This document shows positions 26,626-34,986 of a stretch of DNA of 64,000 nucleotides, one piece after another; within the stretch, counting starts at the first letter, position 1, and every line of letters begins with the position of its first letter. Made by a program: the position numbers and the translations under genes. The DNA is from CAVYXF01 sp963772335. GTDB lineage: Bacteria; Pseudomonadota; Alphaproteobacteria; Rhizobiales; Rhodomicrobiaceae. The stretch covers positions 434,001 through 498,000 of the forward strand of contig CAVYXF010000005.1 of NCBI GenBank assembly GCA_963772335.1, read 5' to 3'. The notes below the pieces were generated by a model, which made no database searches, had not been told where the DNA came from, and saw only the letters and a program-made list of their open reading frames with translations.

Positions 26626-27012
26626 CTATGACGCCCGGGTCAATTTCGACGGGAAAGGCTGAACAATCGCCGAACGAGCCAGGGAAGCCATGGTGTCGCC
26701 CGCGTTCAGCTCAACCACGGGCGCTGGGTCGGGCCGAAACTGTTCTCGCGGCGGCGTCCTGGCGTGCAGCGCACGGGGTCTGGCGAGTATTAGCTTTGTG
26801 AGGTGAAAGGCATTGATCGGCAGCAGGATCATGTGCAGCAGCATGATGGGATGAATGCCGCCCATAAAGGCGAAGATGATGAAGGTGACATTGCTCGCGA
26901 GCGCGAACAAACGAAGCCGGACCGGATTGCTGAATGAAAAGGTAACAAGCACGAGCAGGCTCGCGGTGTAGCCGATGGCCTCCGTCAGAGAATCCGCGCC
27001 AAATTCGTGCAT
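26626..27012 (-). CDS. Small membrane protein resembling the N-terminal half of cNMP-binding membrane proteins
   Basis: A 128-residue protein with three membrane segments between residues 5 and 75: LTEAIGYTASLLVLVTFSFS, LFALASNVTFIIFAFMGGI and MLLHMILLPINAFHLTKLI. In many alphaproteobacteria and relatives this segment is followed by a cyclic-nucleotide-binding domain (Popeye-like arrangement); here only a polar tail of some 50 residues follows. GGAG eight bases upstream supports the ATG at 27012; an earlier ATG at 27045 is possible. It may be a reduced member or act with a separate sensor. The family link is from memory of sequence pattern. Confidence 0.65.
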   Translation of the reverse strand: MHEFGADSLTEAIGYTASLLVLVTFSFSNPVRLRLFALASNVTFIIFAFMGGIHPIMLLHMILLPINAFHLTKLILARPRALHARTPPREQFRPDPAPVVELNAGDTMASLARSAIVQPFPSKLTRAS

Positions 27013-27266
27013 CGATCCGCTCCCGAGCGGCTTTTCGTGCCGCATAATGCCCACCAAGCGCCGTTCGGCGCATAACCCGACCGGGTGATTCCCGCGCGGC
27101 GGCTCCGGACTGCGCTTCCCGCGCCTCGTACAACGCCAAAACGGGCGGCAACTGGCCAGCAATACGCGGCCGTTATGCATTCGTCGCGCGAGGGGGCGAT
27201 TCGGTTCTAGTCAAGAAAGTGTAGTTGAATGGTGAGCGCGCGACGTGGTGGCGGGCATCATCGCGG

Positions 27267-28703
27267 TCAGAGCAGCTTGCCCGGATTGAGGATGCCCTTC
27301 GGGTCGAGTGCGCGCTTGATGGCGCGCATCATGTCCATCTCGACCGGGCTCTTCACGCGCGGCAAGAGCGCCCGCTTCATGCGGCCGATGCCATGCTCGG
27401 CGCTGATCGAGCCGCCCAGCTCCAGGACGATGGTGTTCACCGCACCCGTCACCTCATCCCAGCGGGCGAGGAACGCCGCTTTGTCCATGCCAGTCGGCTG
27501 GCTGACATTGAAATGGATGTTGCCGTCCCCGTAATGGCCGAAGGGCAGAGGCCGGCAATCTGGCAAAATTGCCTTCACGGCATCGGTTGCGCGGCGAAGA
27601 AATTCGGGCAGGTCGGCGACCGGCACCGAAACGTCGCTCTTAATGCTGCCGCCTTCGTAGAGCTGCACCTCCGACATCATCTCGCGGATGTGCCAGAAAT
27701 CCTGCGCCTGCCCGAGCGAGGCGGCGAGCGCGGCATCAGCGACCAGCCCTTCCTCGATGGCGCGCGTCAGCACTGCTTCGAGCGGCGCGCTGGCACCGTC
27801 CTCGCGCTGGCTGGCGATCTCCATCAGTACATACCAGGGATTGCTCGACTGCAGCGGGTCGCGGGTGCCATCGGCATGGCGCAGCACGAAGTCGAGGCCG
27901 ATGCGCGGCATCAGCTCAAACGCTGTCAATTCGCCGGCACTCATCTCCAGCGCGAGATCGAAGAAGCGCCCGGCGTCCTCGGCGCTGGCGAGGCCGACAA
28001 AAGCCGTGGCGCGGGACTTCGGCCGCGGCAGCACGCGCAGCACGGCGGCGGTGATGATGCCGAGCGTGCCCTCCGAGCCGATGAACAGGTCGCGCAGGTC
28101 GTAGCCGGTATTGTCCTTGCGCAGGGCTCTTAGCCCGTCCCAGATGCGCCCGTCGGCGAGCACCACCTCCAGGCCAAGCACCTGCGCGCGCGCATTGCCA
28201 TAGGCCAGCACCTGCAGCCCGCCGGCATTGGTGGCGAGGTTGCCGCCAATCTGGCAGGAGCCTTCCGAGCCGATGCTCAAGGGAAACAGACGGTCGATAT
28301 CCTCGGCGGCTTTCTGCGCCGCGGCCAGCGTCACGCCCGCCTCGATTACCATGGAATTGCCGCGCGGATCTTGGCTGCGGATGCGGTTCAGGCGGCCAAG
28401 GCTGACGACCACCTCCGGGCCGAAGGGGATCTGTGCGCCGGTCAGGCCGGTATTGCCGCCCTGCGGGACTATGGCGGTGCCGGTTTCGCTGGCAAGCGCG
28501 AGGATGCGCGACACCTCCTCGGTCGAGCCGGGGCGCAGGATTAGCGGCGTCTTGCCTTGATAGAGCCGGCGCCACTCGACGAGATAAGGCTGCTGCGCAT
28601 CCGGCTCGGTGATCGCGTATTTCTCGCCGACGATCGCGATGAATTTGGCGAGCGTCTCCGGCGATGGGGCGGCAATCTCGGGGAAACTGGTTTCGTAAGC
28701 CAT
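27267..28703 (-). CDS. FAD-linked D-2-hydroxyacid dehydrogenase (D-lactate/D-2-hydroxyglutarate type)
   Basis: A 478-residue flavoprotein of the FAD-binding oxidase/transferase type 4 (PCMH) family. The FAD-binding N-terminal half shows PLILRPGSTEEVSRIL, VPQGGNTGLTGAQIPFG, GSCQIGGNLATNAGGLQVLAYGN and GSEGTLGIITAAVLR; the C-terminal half ends with FGHYGDGNIHFNVSQP, the metal and substrate site, and SAEHGIGRMKRALLP plus DPKGILNPGKLL. Single-chain enzymes of this kind oxidise D-lactate or D-2-hydroxyglutarate. It is distinct from glcD at 61143, which lies in an operon. Its start, 7 bases past the Sua5 stop, suggests a two-gene transcript. Confidence 0.92.
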   Translation of the reverse strand: MAYETSFPEIAAPSPETLAKFIAIVGEKYAITEPDAQQPYLVEWRRLYQGKTPLILRPGSTEEVSRILALASETGTAIVPQGGNTGLTGAQIPFGPEVVVSLGRLNRIRSQDPRGNSMVIEAGVTLAAAQKAAEDIDRLFPLSIGSEGSCQIGGNLATNAGGLQVLAYGNARAQVLGLEVVLADGRIWDGLRALRKDNTGYDLRDLFIGSEGTLGIITAAVLRVLPRPKSRATAFVGLASAEDAGRFFDLALEMSAGELTAFELMPRIGLDFVLRHADGTRDPLQSSNPWYVLMEIASQREDGASAPLEAVLTRAIEEGLVADAALAASLGQAQDFWHIREMMSEVQLYEGGSIKSDVSVPVADLPEFLRRATDAVKAILPDCRPLPFGHYGDGNIHFNVSQPTGMDKAAFLARWDEVTGAVNTIVLELGGSISAEHGIGRMKRALLPRVKSPVEMDMMRAIKRALDPKGILNPGKLL

Positions 28704-28710
28704 GATCGTA

Positions 28711-29649
28711 CTATTCCGGGCGGGGAGCGGCGGCGCGGCGCAGCCGGTCGTTGATCGCTTCGCCAAGACCTTCGGCAGGGATCGGCGCAACGGCTATGCT
28801 GTCTATGTTCGGTGCATCCAGCTCGCGCAGATAGGCGAAGAGATTGGCGGCGGCTTCGCGCAGGTCGCCCGTGGGGCTGAGATTGAGCGCATGTTGGCGG
28901 CCCGGCATGTGCGGACCGAAGCCGAGAAACGCCTCGCCGGGGCGCGGCGCTTCGGCATCGAGGCGCAGCGGCGCGCGAGGCGCATAATGTGATGACAGCA
29001 TTCCGGGGGCCGCTACCCGCCCGCCGGGCGCCGAGCGCCGCAGCTTGCGGCCGAGAACTTGCTCGATCTCCTCCGCCGCAACCGCGCCGGCGCGGAGCAA
29101 AGTCGGTTCACCATCGGCGAACGCGACAATGGTGGACTCCAGCCCCGCCTCACACGGCCCACCATCGAGGATCAGCTCGACCTTGTCGCCGAAATCCGCC
29201 GCAACATGCTCAGGACGCGTCGCGCTGACCCGCCCTGAGATGTTGGCGCTCGGCGCGGCAATCGGCAGGCCGGCCGCGCGGATCAGCGCCAGCGCCAGCT
29301 CATGCGAAGGCACCCGCAGCGCGACAGTGGGAAGACCGGCGCTGACGAGATCGCTCAAACCCGCATCCTCGCGCAGGGGCACGACGAGCGTCAGCGCGCC
29401 GGGCCAGAACGCCTTCGCCAGCCTCTCCGCCTCATCTGAGAACAGGCCATAGCGCTTGGCTTCGTCGAGGTTTCCCACGTGCACGATCAGCGGATTGAAA
29501 CGCGGCCGGCCCTTTGCTTCGAATATGCGCGCCACCGCTCGCCCGTCGCGCGAATTGGCGCCGAGGCCGTAAACGGTCTCCGTCGGGAAGGCGACCAAGC
29601 CGCCGCCGCGAATGATTCGGGCGGCCTCTTCCATGGCATGAACGATCAT
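28711..29649 (-). CDS. sua5: L-threonylcarbamoyladenylate synthase, Sua5 type
   Basis: A 312-residue Sua5/YciO/YrdC enzyme that makes threonylcarbamoyl-AMP from threonine, bicarbonate and ATP for the t6A modification at position 37 of ANN-decoding tRNAs. The catalytic domain has GGLVAFPTETVYGLGANS, KGRPRFNPLIVHV, PIAAPSANISG and ESTIVAF. The presence of a second domain after APGMLSSHYAPRAPLRL, reaching residue 312, identifies the longer Sua5 form rather than short TsaC. The ATG at 29649 is preferred. It precedes the FAD-oxidase gene on the same strand with a 7-base gap. Confidence 0.96.
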   Translation of the reverse strand: MIVHAMEEAARIIRGGGLVAFPTETVYGLGANSRDGRAVARIFEAKGRPRFNPLIVHVGNLDEAKRYGLFSDEAERLAKAFWPGALTLVVPLREDAGLSDLVSAGLPTVALRVPSHELALALIRAAGLPIAAPSANISGRVSATRPEHVAADFGDKVELILDGGPCEAGLESTIVAFADGEPTLLRAGAVAAEEIEQVLGRKLRRSAPGGRVAAPGMLSSHYAPRAPLRLDAEAPRPGEAFLGFGPHMPGRQHALNLSPTGDLREAAANLFAYLRELDAPNIDSIAVAPIPAEGLGEAINDRLRRAAAPRPE

Positions 29650-29789
29650 GGACCCGAGCTTACTCACAGGACCTCGACTGCGCCAGCCTCCTGCGCCGGA
29701 GGAGGCTGGGGATATCGCCAAACCCCCGTTTGCTGCGACTCACGTGCCCTCCCATCATCGCCGCAAATCGAGTTGGGGGACGAAAAGAC

Positions 29790-30680
29790 ATGGATGCCCA
29801 TGCCATCATCGGTGAACTCGCCAATTCGCGGGGCCTGCCGCGCGCGGCTCTGAAAGCCGCCTCCGAGCAGCGAGAGGAACTGGCGCCGCTCTTCATCGCC
29901 GAGATCGAGCGGTATGTGGCCGCGGACCCGGAGGACCGGGCGCAGCCGGATGCGCTGTTCTTTATGTTCCACCTGCTCGGTGAGTGGCGCGAAACCTCGG
30001 CCTATCCGGCGCTGGCGCGGTTTCTGCGCTTGCCATGCGAGGAGCTGGACAGGATTCTCGACGATGCGATCACTATGACGGCACATCGTGTCATGCTGGC
30101 CGTGTTCGACGGGGATCCGCAGCCGCTCTACGACATTATCCTCGACCCGGACGCGAGCGCGTTCATTCGCGGGCGGATTTGTGAAACCCTGGCCATTCTG
30201 GTCGGCCAGGGAAGGCTGGCACGGGATGACGTTGCTGCGTTCCTGCGTGAGGGCTTCACGAAAATTCAGCCGCAGGGCGCCAACTTCGTCTGGGATGGCT
30301 GGCAGAACGCCATCGCCATGCTGGGGCTTGAGGAGCTGACGCCGCTCGTCGAAGAGGCGTTCCGGCGTGAATATATCGAGCGGGAAATTTGTGATTTCAT
30401 GTGGTTTCAGAAGAGCCTCCAGCAAACGCTGGCATCGCCGGACAAATATCACTGGCTGGACGATCAAGACCATCAGCTGTTCGGCAACACCGTCGAAGAG
30501 TTCTCGGGGTGGTTTGGCTTTACCGACGCCTACCGGCGCGATCTGGAGCGGTCGCGTCTGGAGACCCTCCGTTGGCTCGAGCATAAAGAGCCGATCCTCA
30601 ATCCCAACCGGGCTTCTGGTCGAAACGATCCCTGCCCCTGCGGCAGCGGCAAGAAGTTCAAGAAGTGCTGCCTGAACTGA
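29790..30680 (+). CDS. DUF1186 protein with C-terminal SEC-C zinc motif
   Basis: A 296-residue protein with an all-alpha DUF1186 domain (about residues 1-245) and a C-terminal SEC-C motif GRNDPCPCGSGKKFKKCCLN, whose CxCx(8)CC binds zinc. SEC-C motifs occur on SecA and on many unrelated proteins, where they help bind other proteins or nucleic acid. No signal peptide is seen. GGGGGACG lies shortly before the ATG at 29790. The last 23 bases overlap the 3' end of the converging nadD gene. Role unknown. Confidence 0.88.
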   Translation: MDAHAIIGELANSRGLPRAALKAASEQREELAPLFIAEIERYVAADPEDRAQPDALFFMFHLLGEWRETSAYPALARFLRLPCEELDRILDDAITMTAHRVMLAVFDGDPQPLYDIILDPDASAFIRGRICETLAILVGQGRLARDDVAAFLREGFTKIQPQGANFVWDGWQNAIAMLGLEELTPLVEEAFRREYIEREICDFMWFQKSLQQTLASPDKYHWLDDQDHQLFGNTVEEFSGWFGFTDAYRRDLERSRLETLRWLEHKEPILNPNRASGRNDPCPCGSGKKFKKCCLN

Positions 30681-31287
30681 GCGGGTAGGATTTGGCGGCT
30701 TTGCGCAGCTTGGTTGAAGAGGCAGCACAGAGCGCAATTGTCAGATAGACCCAGGCCGGTGGCTGCATCAGCGCAAGAACTGGCGCGGCTTGCTCCGGCA
30801 GCCGGGCACAGGCGAAGCGGCGGGCAGCCGGCGAGCCCAGTGCCTTGTGGCGGCTGCCCGGGCGGTCCATAACCGCCACCGGCACGAGCTCGAAGATCTC
30901 CCGCCATTTGTGCCAGCGGTGGATTTGCGTGAGATTGTCGCCGCCCATCACCCAGACAAAATCAACGGCCGCAAAACGCCGCCGCAGAAATGCGAGCGTG
31001 TCGGCGGTGTAGAACGGATGCGGCAAGTGAGCCTCGAACCCGGTCACATCGATCCGGGGATGTGACGCCACCACCCGGGCACGAGCGATTCGTTCGGCAA
31101 AGCTGGCGAGTTCACCCTTGTCCTTCAGCGGATTGCCGGGCGTCACCACCCACCACAGGCGGTCGATGCCGAGCCGCTCCAGCGCCAGGAGACTGATATG
31201 GCGGTGCCCCGCATGCGCCGGATTGAATGAGCCGCCAAGCAGGCCGATGCGCATGCCCGGCAAAGCCATCGGCGGCGTTGGCCGCAT
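30658..31287 (-). CDS. nadD: Nicotinate-nucleotide adenylyltransferase
   Basis: A 209-residue NadD, which joins nicotinate mononucleotide and ATP to give deamido-NAD in NAD synthesis. The nucleotidyltransferase motif RIGLLGGSFNPAHAGHRHIS holds the (H/T)xxH site, followed by WWVVTPGNPLKDK, FVWVMGGDNL and the C-terminal SSTKLR, the family's ISSTxLR. The last 15 residues run into the converging DUF1186 gene and look atypical. The ATG at 31287 is 3 bases from the hisD stop; an internal start at MRIGLLGG is possible. Gene order murA-DUF2948-hisD-nadD on one strand suggests a single transcript. Confidence 0.95.
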   Translation of the reverse strand: MRPTPPMALPGMRIGLLGGSFNPAHAGHRHISLLALERLGIDRLWWVVTPGNPLKDKGELASFAERIARARVVASHPRIDVTGFEAHLPHPFYTADTLAFLRRRFAAVDFVWVMGGDNLTQIHRWHKWREIFELVPVAVMDRPGSRHKALGSPAARRFACARLPEQAAPVLALMQPPAWVYLTIALCAASSTKLRKAAKSYPLSSGSTS

Positions 31288-31290
31288 GGC

Positions 31291-32613
31291 TTAGCCCGCG
31301 GACTTGGCGGGCACGGCCGCGCCTTTGCCAAGCCGGATGGCAATCGAGCGCCGGTGCGCGTCGAGCCCCTCGACGGTGGCGAGTGTCATTGCGGCCGGAC
31401 CGAGGGCGGCAAGGCTCTGTGCTGTAAGGCGCAGGATGGAGGTGCGCTTCATGAAGTCGAGCACGCCAAGGCCGGAGGAGAAGCGCGCTGTCCGCGCAGT
31501 TGGCAGCACATGGTTGGAGCCGGCTACATAGTCGCCGATCGCCTCCGGCGTGTGGCGGCCGATGAAGATTGCGCCGGCATGGCGGATTTCAGCGAGCAGG
31601 CTTTCGGCGTCGGCGGTCGCGAGCTCCAGATGCTCGGGCGCAATGCGGTTGACCAGAGCCGGCGCCTGGCTGAGCCGCTCGACGATGATAATCGCGCCGT
31701 AATCCCGCCAGCTCGCACCGGCGACGCCGGCGCGCGGCAAATCGGCAAGCTGAGCCTCGACGGCGGCCGCCACGGCATCGGCGAAGGCTTCGTCATCAGT
31801 AATGAGAATGGACTGAGCGGCCTCGTCGTGCTCGGCCTGGGCGAGCAGGTCGGCGGCGATCCAGTGCGGATCGTTCTCACTGTCAGCGACGATCAGCACT
31901 TCAGAAGGGCCGGCGATCATGTCGATGCCGACCGTCCCAAATACGTGCCGCTTCGCCGCGGCGACATAAGCATTCCCCGGCCCGACGATCTTGCCGACCG
32001 GCTTGATGCTCTCGGTGCCGTAGGCAAGCGCCGCTATCGCCTGCGCGCCGCCGATCCGGTGGATTTCCTCAACGCCAGCGATGTGGGCGGCGGCAAGCAC
32101 CATCGGATTGAGTACGCCGCGCGGCGCAGGAACCGTCATGACGAGGCGCGGAACGCCGGCAACTTTCGCCGGAATGGCATTCATCAATACCGACGAAGGA
32201 TAGCTCGCCATGCCGCCCGGCACATAAAGGCCGACGGCATCAATGGGCGTCCAGCGATGGCCGAGCTCGGCGCCGGTTGAGTCGGTATAGCGGTCGTCTG
32301 AAGGGAGATGGCGCCGGTGATGCGCACTGATGCGTGCTGCGGCAAAGTTGAGAGCGTCGAGGTTTTCACGACCCACAGCCGCCAGACCCGCCTCGATTTC
32401 CGCAGGCTTTACGCGCAGGCCATCCGGGCTCGCTTCATTTTGATCGAAGCGGCTGGTGAAATCGCGCACCGCCGCATCGCCGCCATCGCGCACGGCACGC
32501 AGGATATCGCGGACGACATGATCGACGTCTTCAGCCTGCTCGCGTTTCGCCGCCAGCAAGGACTGGAAACGCGGCTCGAATGCGCTGTCGCGGATGTCAA
32601 GGCGTATGGCCAT
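31291..32613 (-). CDS. hisD: Histidinol dehydrogenase
   Basis: A 440-residue zinc enzyme that oxidises L-histidinol to L-histidine through two NAD-dependent steps, the last of histidine synthesis. Visible conserved parts are VGLYVPGGMASYPSSVLMNA, RIGGAQAIAALAYGTESI, KIVGPGNAYVAAAK, GIDMIAGPSEVL, AQAEHDEAAQSILIT, APEHLEL and GSNHVLPTARTARFSSGLGV, which include the catalytic histidines and zinc ligands. Length is usual. Its ATG follows the DUF2948 stop by four bases, and nadD follows by three, so the cluster is clearly an operon. Confidence 0.97.
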   Translation of the reverse strand: MAIRLDIRDSAFEPRFQSLLAAKREQAEDVDHVVRDILRAVRDGGDAAVRDFTSRFDQNEASPDGLRVKPAEIEAGLAAVGRENLDALNFAAARISAHHRRHLPSDDRYTDSTGAELGHRWTPIDAVGLYVPGGMASYPSSVLMNAIPAKVAGVPRLVMTVPAPRGVLNPMVLAAAHIAGVEEIHRIGGAQAIAALAYGTESIKPVGKIVGPGNAYVAAAKRHVFGTVGIDMIAGPSEVLIVADSENDPHWIAADLLAQAEHDEAAQSILITDDEAFADAVAAAVEAQLADLPRAGVAGASWRDYGAIIIVERLSQAPALVNRIAPEHLELATADAESLLAEIRHAGAIFIGRHTPEAIGDYVAGSNHVLPTARTARFSSGLGVLDFMKRTSILRLTAQSLAALGPAAMTLATVEGLDAHRRSIAIRLGKGAAVPAKSAG

Positions 32614-32617
32614 GGGC

Positions 32618-33088
32618 TCAGCTTGAAGTCTTGCGGCTGGTCAGGATCTCGGTGTGCTCCGGCTTGTGCCGTGTGCGCCAGACCGGCCCCAGATCGCGCA
32701 GTTCCGCCTCGATGCACTCCACCCGAAGGCGGATCGCGCCGCCGCCGGCAAAAACCAGATTGATGTAGCCGCCCGGCGGATCGCCCGGCTCGAAATGCAC
32801 GGCGAGAAGGTCTTCCACGCTGTTCTTGCGATCGAGGGGAAGATCGCGGTATTGGGCGCCGAGCACCCGCTCGAAACGCAGGGCCGCCTGGCGGCGCTCA
32901 TACAAATTTCCTTCCGATGCGCCATTGGCGCCTGCCTTCAGCCAGTCGAAGCGTTTCAGCACAGCGACAAAGCGATGCTCCTTCGGCAGAAACGTAAGCT
33001 CATCGATCCGCACGATGGCGTCCTGGAGCTGGGCTGAGATAATTCTAAGGTCGTCCTGATCCAGGGCGATGAGTCTCAGAAGGTCCAT
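32618..33088 (-). CDS. DUF2948-family protein
   Basis: A 156-residue protein of the alphaproteobacterial DUF2948 family, recognised from LLRLIALDQDDLRIISAQLQDA at the N-terminus and HRFVAVLKRFDW near residue 45. Members nearly always sit between murA and hisD, as here. Function unknown; the text FEPGDPPGGYINLVFAGGGAIRL suggests a beta-rich core. The start is uncertain: ATG 33088 or TTG 33106, neither with a good ribosome-binding site. A hairpin separates it from murA. Confidence 0.88.
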   Translation of the reverse strand: MDLLRLIALDQDDLRIISAQLQDAIVRIDELTFLPKEHRFVAVLKRFDWLKAGANGASEGNLYERRQAALRFERVLGAQYRDLPLDRKNSVEDLLAVHFEPGDPPGGYINLVFAGGGAIRLRVECIEAELRDLGPVWRTRHKPEHTEILTSRKTSS

Positions 33089-33155
33089 AGGGGCGAGCCG
33101 CGGCAAAGGGAAGGTTTATCCTTGCGCAAGACCGGAAAGCTCACCCGGAGGCAGC

Positions 33156-33195
33156 TTTTCGCGCGTAGCATGATTTAATGCGCTACGCGCGAAAA
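33156..33195. repeat. Long inverted repeat between murA and DUF2948 gene
   Basis: TTTTCGCGCGTAGC (33156-33169) and GCTACGCGCGAAAA (33182-33195) are perfect 14-base arms with a 12-base AT-rich loop. It lies after the murA stop (minus strand) and before the DUF2948 gene, so it may be a terminator or attenuator that partly separates the two. No T-run follows on the minus strand. Confidence 0.7.
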
Positions 33196-33259
33196 CACAA
33201 TTGCACTTCCCTTCAAAGTTTTGTCCCTAAGAGGAAGTGAGCGTCCCGCCCCAGGCGTT

Positions 33260-34546
33260 TCAACCTTGCAGCCGCTCGATCTGGGCGCCGCAATTGCTGA
33301 GTTTTTCCTCCAGCCTCTCGAAGCCGCGATCGAGGTGGTAGACACGGTTGATCTCGGTGTCGCCACGCGCCATCAGGCCGGCAATCACCAAGGACACCGA
33401 GGCCCGCAAGTCTGTCGCCATCACCTCGGCACCGCGAAGGCCGGCAACGCCGCTCACCGTGGCAGTATCGCCGGCGATCGCGATCTCCGCGCCGAGCCGG
33501 GCGAGCTCCTGGACATGCATGAAGCGGTTCTCGAAAATCGTCTCGCGGATCTTCGATGTGCCGCCCGCGATCGCCATGAGTGCCGTGAGCTGAGCCTGAA
33601 GATCGGTCGGAAAGCCGGGGAATGGCTGCGTCTCGACGGTCACAGGCGCAAGACCATGGCCATTGCGGGCCACTTTGATGCCGCGTGGGGTCTCGGTGAC
33701 CTCGACGCCGGCCTCGCGCAGCACATTGATCGGCTCGGCAAGGAGATCCGCACGGGCCCCTTCGAGCAGCACATCACCGCCAGTTGCCGCGATCGCCATG
33801 GCATAGGTGCCGGTTTCGATGCGATCTGGCAGCACGGTGTGGACCGCGCCTTCGAGCTGGTCCACGCCCTGAATATAGATCGTCTGTGTGCCGGCGCCTT
33901 CGATGTGAGCACCCATTTTCACCAGGCACTGCGCGAGATCGCCCACCTCCGGCTCACGCGCGGCATTCTCCAGGACGGTCTCGCCCTTCGCCAGCGTCGC
34001 CGCCATCAGCACATTATGGGTCGCGCCGACCGAGATTTTGGGGAAACGGACCCGCCCGCCGCGCAAGCCCTGCTTCGCCTTGGCGAGGACATAGCCCCCT
34101 TCAAGGTCCATCTGCGCACCCAGATTTTGCAATCCCGTCAGGTGCAGATCGACCGGCCGCGTGCCGATCGCGCAGCCGCCGGGGAGCGAAACGGTGGCCT
34201 CGCCGTGCCGGGCGAGCAGCGGCCCGAGTACCCAGAAGCTGGCGCGCATGCGGCGCACCATGTCATAAGGCGCGCGGCTATCGACGATATCGCGGGCGGT
34301 GAGGTGAAAGGTCTCGCCGATATGCCCGTTATGCGCGCGCTTGCCGTCCACCGCACAGTCGACGCCATGATTGCGCAGAATCCGCGCCAGAAGCGTGACG
34401 TCGGCAAGATTGGGCACGTTCTTGAGTGTCAGACACTCGGGCGTCAGCAGGCTTGCGATCATCAGTGGTAGCGCTGCGTTCTTCGCTCCGCTGATCGGAA
34501 TGGTGCCGTTGAGCGGGTTGCCGCCCGTAATGCGAATACGATCCAT
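33260..34546 (-). CDS. murA: UDP-N-acetylglucosamine 1-carboxyvinyltransferase
   Basis: A 428-residue MurA, which transfers enolpyruvate from PEP to UDP-GlcNAc in the first committed step of peptidoglycan synthesis. The N-terminal GAKNAALP holds Lys22; the mobile loop LPGGCAIGTRPVDLHL carries Cys125, the residue alkylated by fosfomycin, so the enzyme should be sensitive. Later conserved parts include PDRIETGTYA and FPTDLQAQ. The length is exactly usual. The 56-codon gene at 34591 lies just upstream on the same strand, with a 44-base gap. Confidence 0.98.
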   Translation of the reverse strand: MDRIRITGGNPLNGTIPISGAKNAALPLMIASLLTPECLTLKNVPNLADVTLLARILRNHGVDCAVDGKRAHNGHIGETFHLTARDIVDSRAPYDMVRRMRASFWVLGPLLARHGEATVSLPGGCAIGTRPVDLHLTGLQNLGAQMDLEGGYVLAKAKQGLRGGRVRFPKISVGATHNVLMAATLAKGETVLENAAREPEVGDLAQCLVKMGAHIEGAGTQTIYIQGVDQLEGAVHTVLPDRIETGTYAMAIAATGGDVLLEGARADLLAEPINVLREAGVEVTETPRGIKVARNGHGLAPVTVETQPFPGFPTDLQAQLTALMAIAGGTSKIRETIFENRFMHVQELARLGAEIAIAGDTATVSGVAGLRGAEVMATDLRASVSLVIAGLMARGDTEINRVYHLDRGFERLEEKLSNCGAQIERLQG

Positions 34547-34590
34547 GGAATGCCGCCGGAAAAAAGCGCGAAGCGCCGTTGGCTTAAGAT

Positions 34591-34761
34591 TTAGCGGACG
34601 GTTTTTTCCGGCGCAAGTCCGGTGGCAGGCTCGCCGCCCGGCGGTTCGGTTTCGCCGCTTCCCTGACGGGCTCGCGATTGCGCTTTGCGCTTCTTCAGAT
34701 TCGCCCTGAGCTCCGCTGCCAGGCGCTCTTTCCGCTCCGCTGTCTTATCGGCTTTTGTCAT
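34591..34761 (-). CDS. Small basic conserved protein upstream of murA
   Basis: A 56-residue protein beginning MTKADKTAERKERLAAELRA and continuing NLKKRKAQSRARQG before a Gly/Pro/Glu-rich tail. The N-terminal half is a strongly basic amphipathic helix. Small proteins with the same start and the LKRRKAQAR text are found upstream of murA in other Hyphomicrobiales, which supports a real gene despite its size. It has 44 bases to murA on the same strand and is probably co-transcribed. Function unknown; binding to nucleic acid or to the ribosome is conceivable from the charge. Confidence 0.72.
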   Translation of the reverse strand: MTKADKTAERKERLAAELRANLKKRKAQSRARQGSGETEPPGGEPATGLAPEKTVR

Positions 34762-34913
34762 ATGCCTGGGCCGCCTTCGTGCGCAGCAGAGTGTAACCGG
34801 CCGGGAAGCTTGATTTTAGCAGATCGAACCTGACATTTGAGTCCCACGCCATTCCCTCCGTGACAATGCCTAACACTCAAATGGCAGGTCAATTCGATCC
34901 GCCCAACAAAGAA

Positions 34914-34952
34914 GCTAGGGGTTCGAAGCGTTAGATTTCGAACCACTAGCCC
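34914..34952 (-). terminator. Hairpin downstream of luxR-type gene
   Basis: GGTTCGAA (34920-34927) pairs with TTCGAACC (34937-34944), with outer CTAG and GGGG/CCCC elements extending the stem. It lies 35 bases past the stop of the minus-strand LuxR gene, and on that strand is followed by the T-rich CTTCTTTGTTGG. An intrinsic terminator is likely. Confidence 0.5.
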
Positions 34953-34986
34953 CGTGATTCGCAGGGAGAGAGCAGCAATTGCTCGG

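Noticed and set aside
34918..34952. tRNA fragment suggested by GGTTCGAA and a terminal CTAGCCCC
   Set aside because: The sequence is a simple inverted repeat; no D or anticodon arm is present. It is better read as a terminator hairpin.
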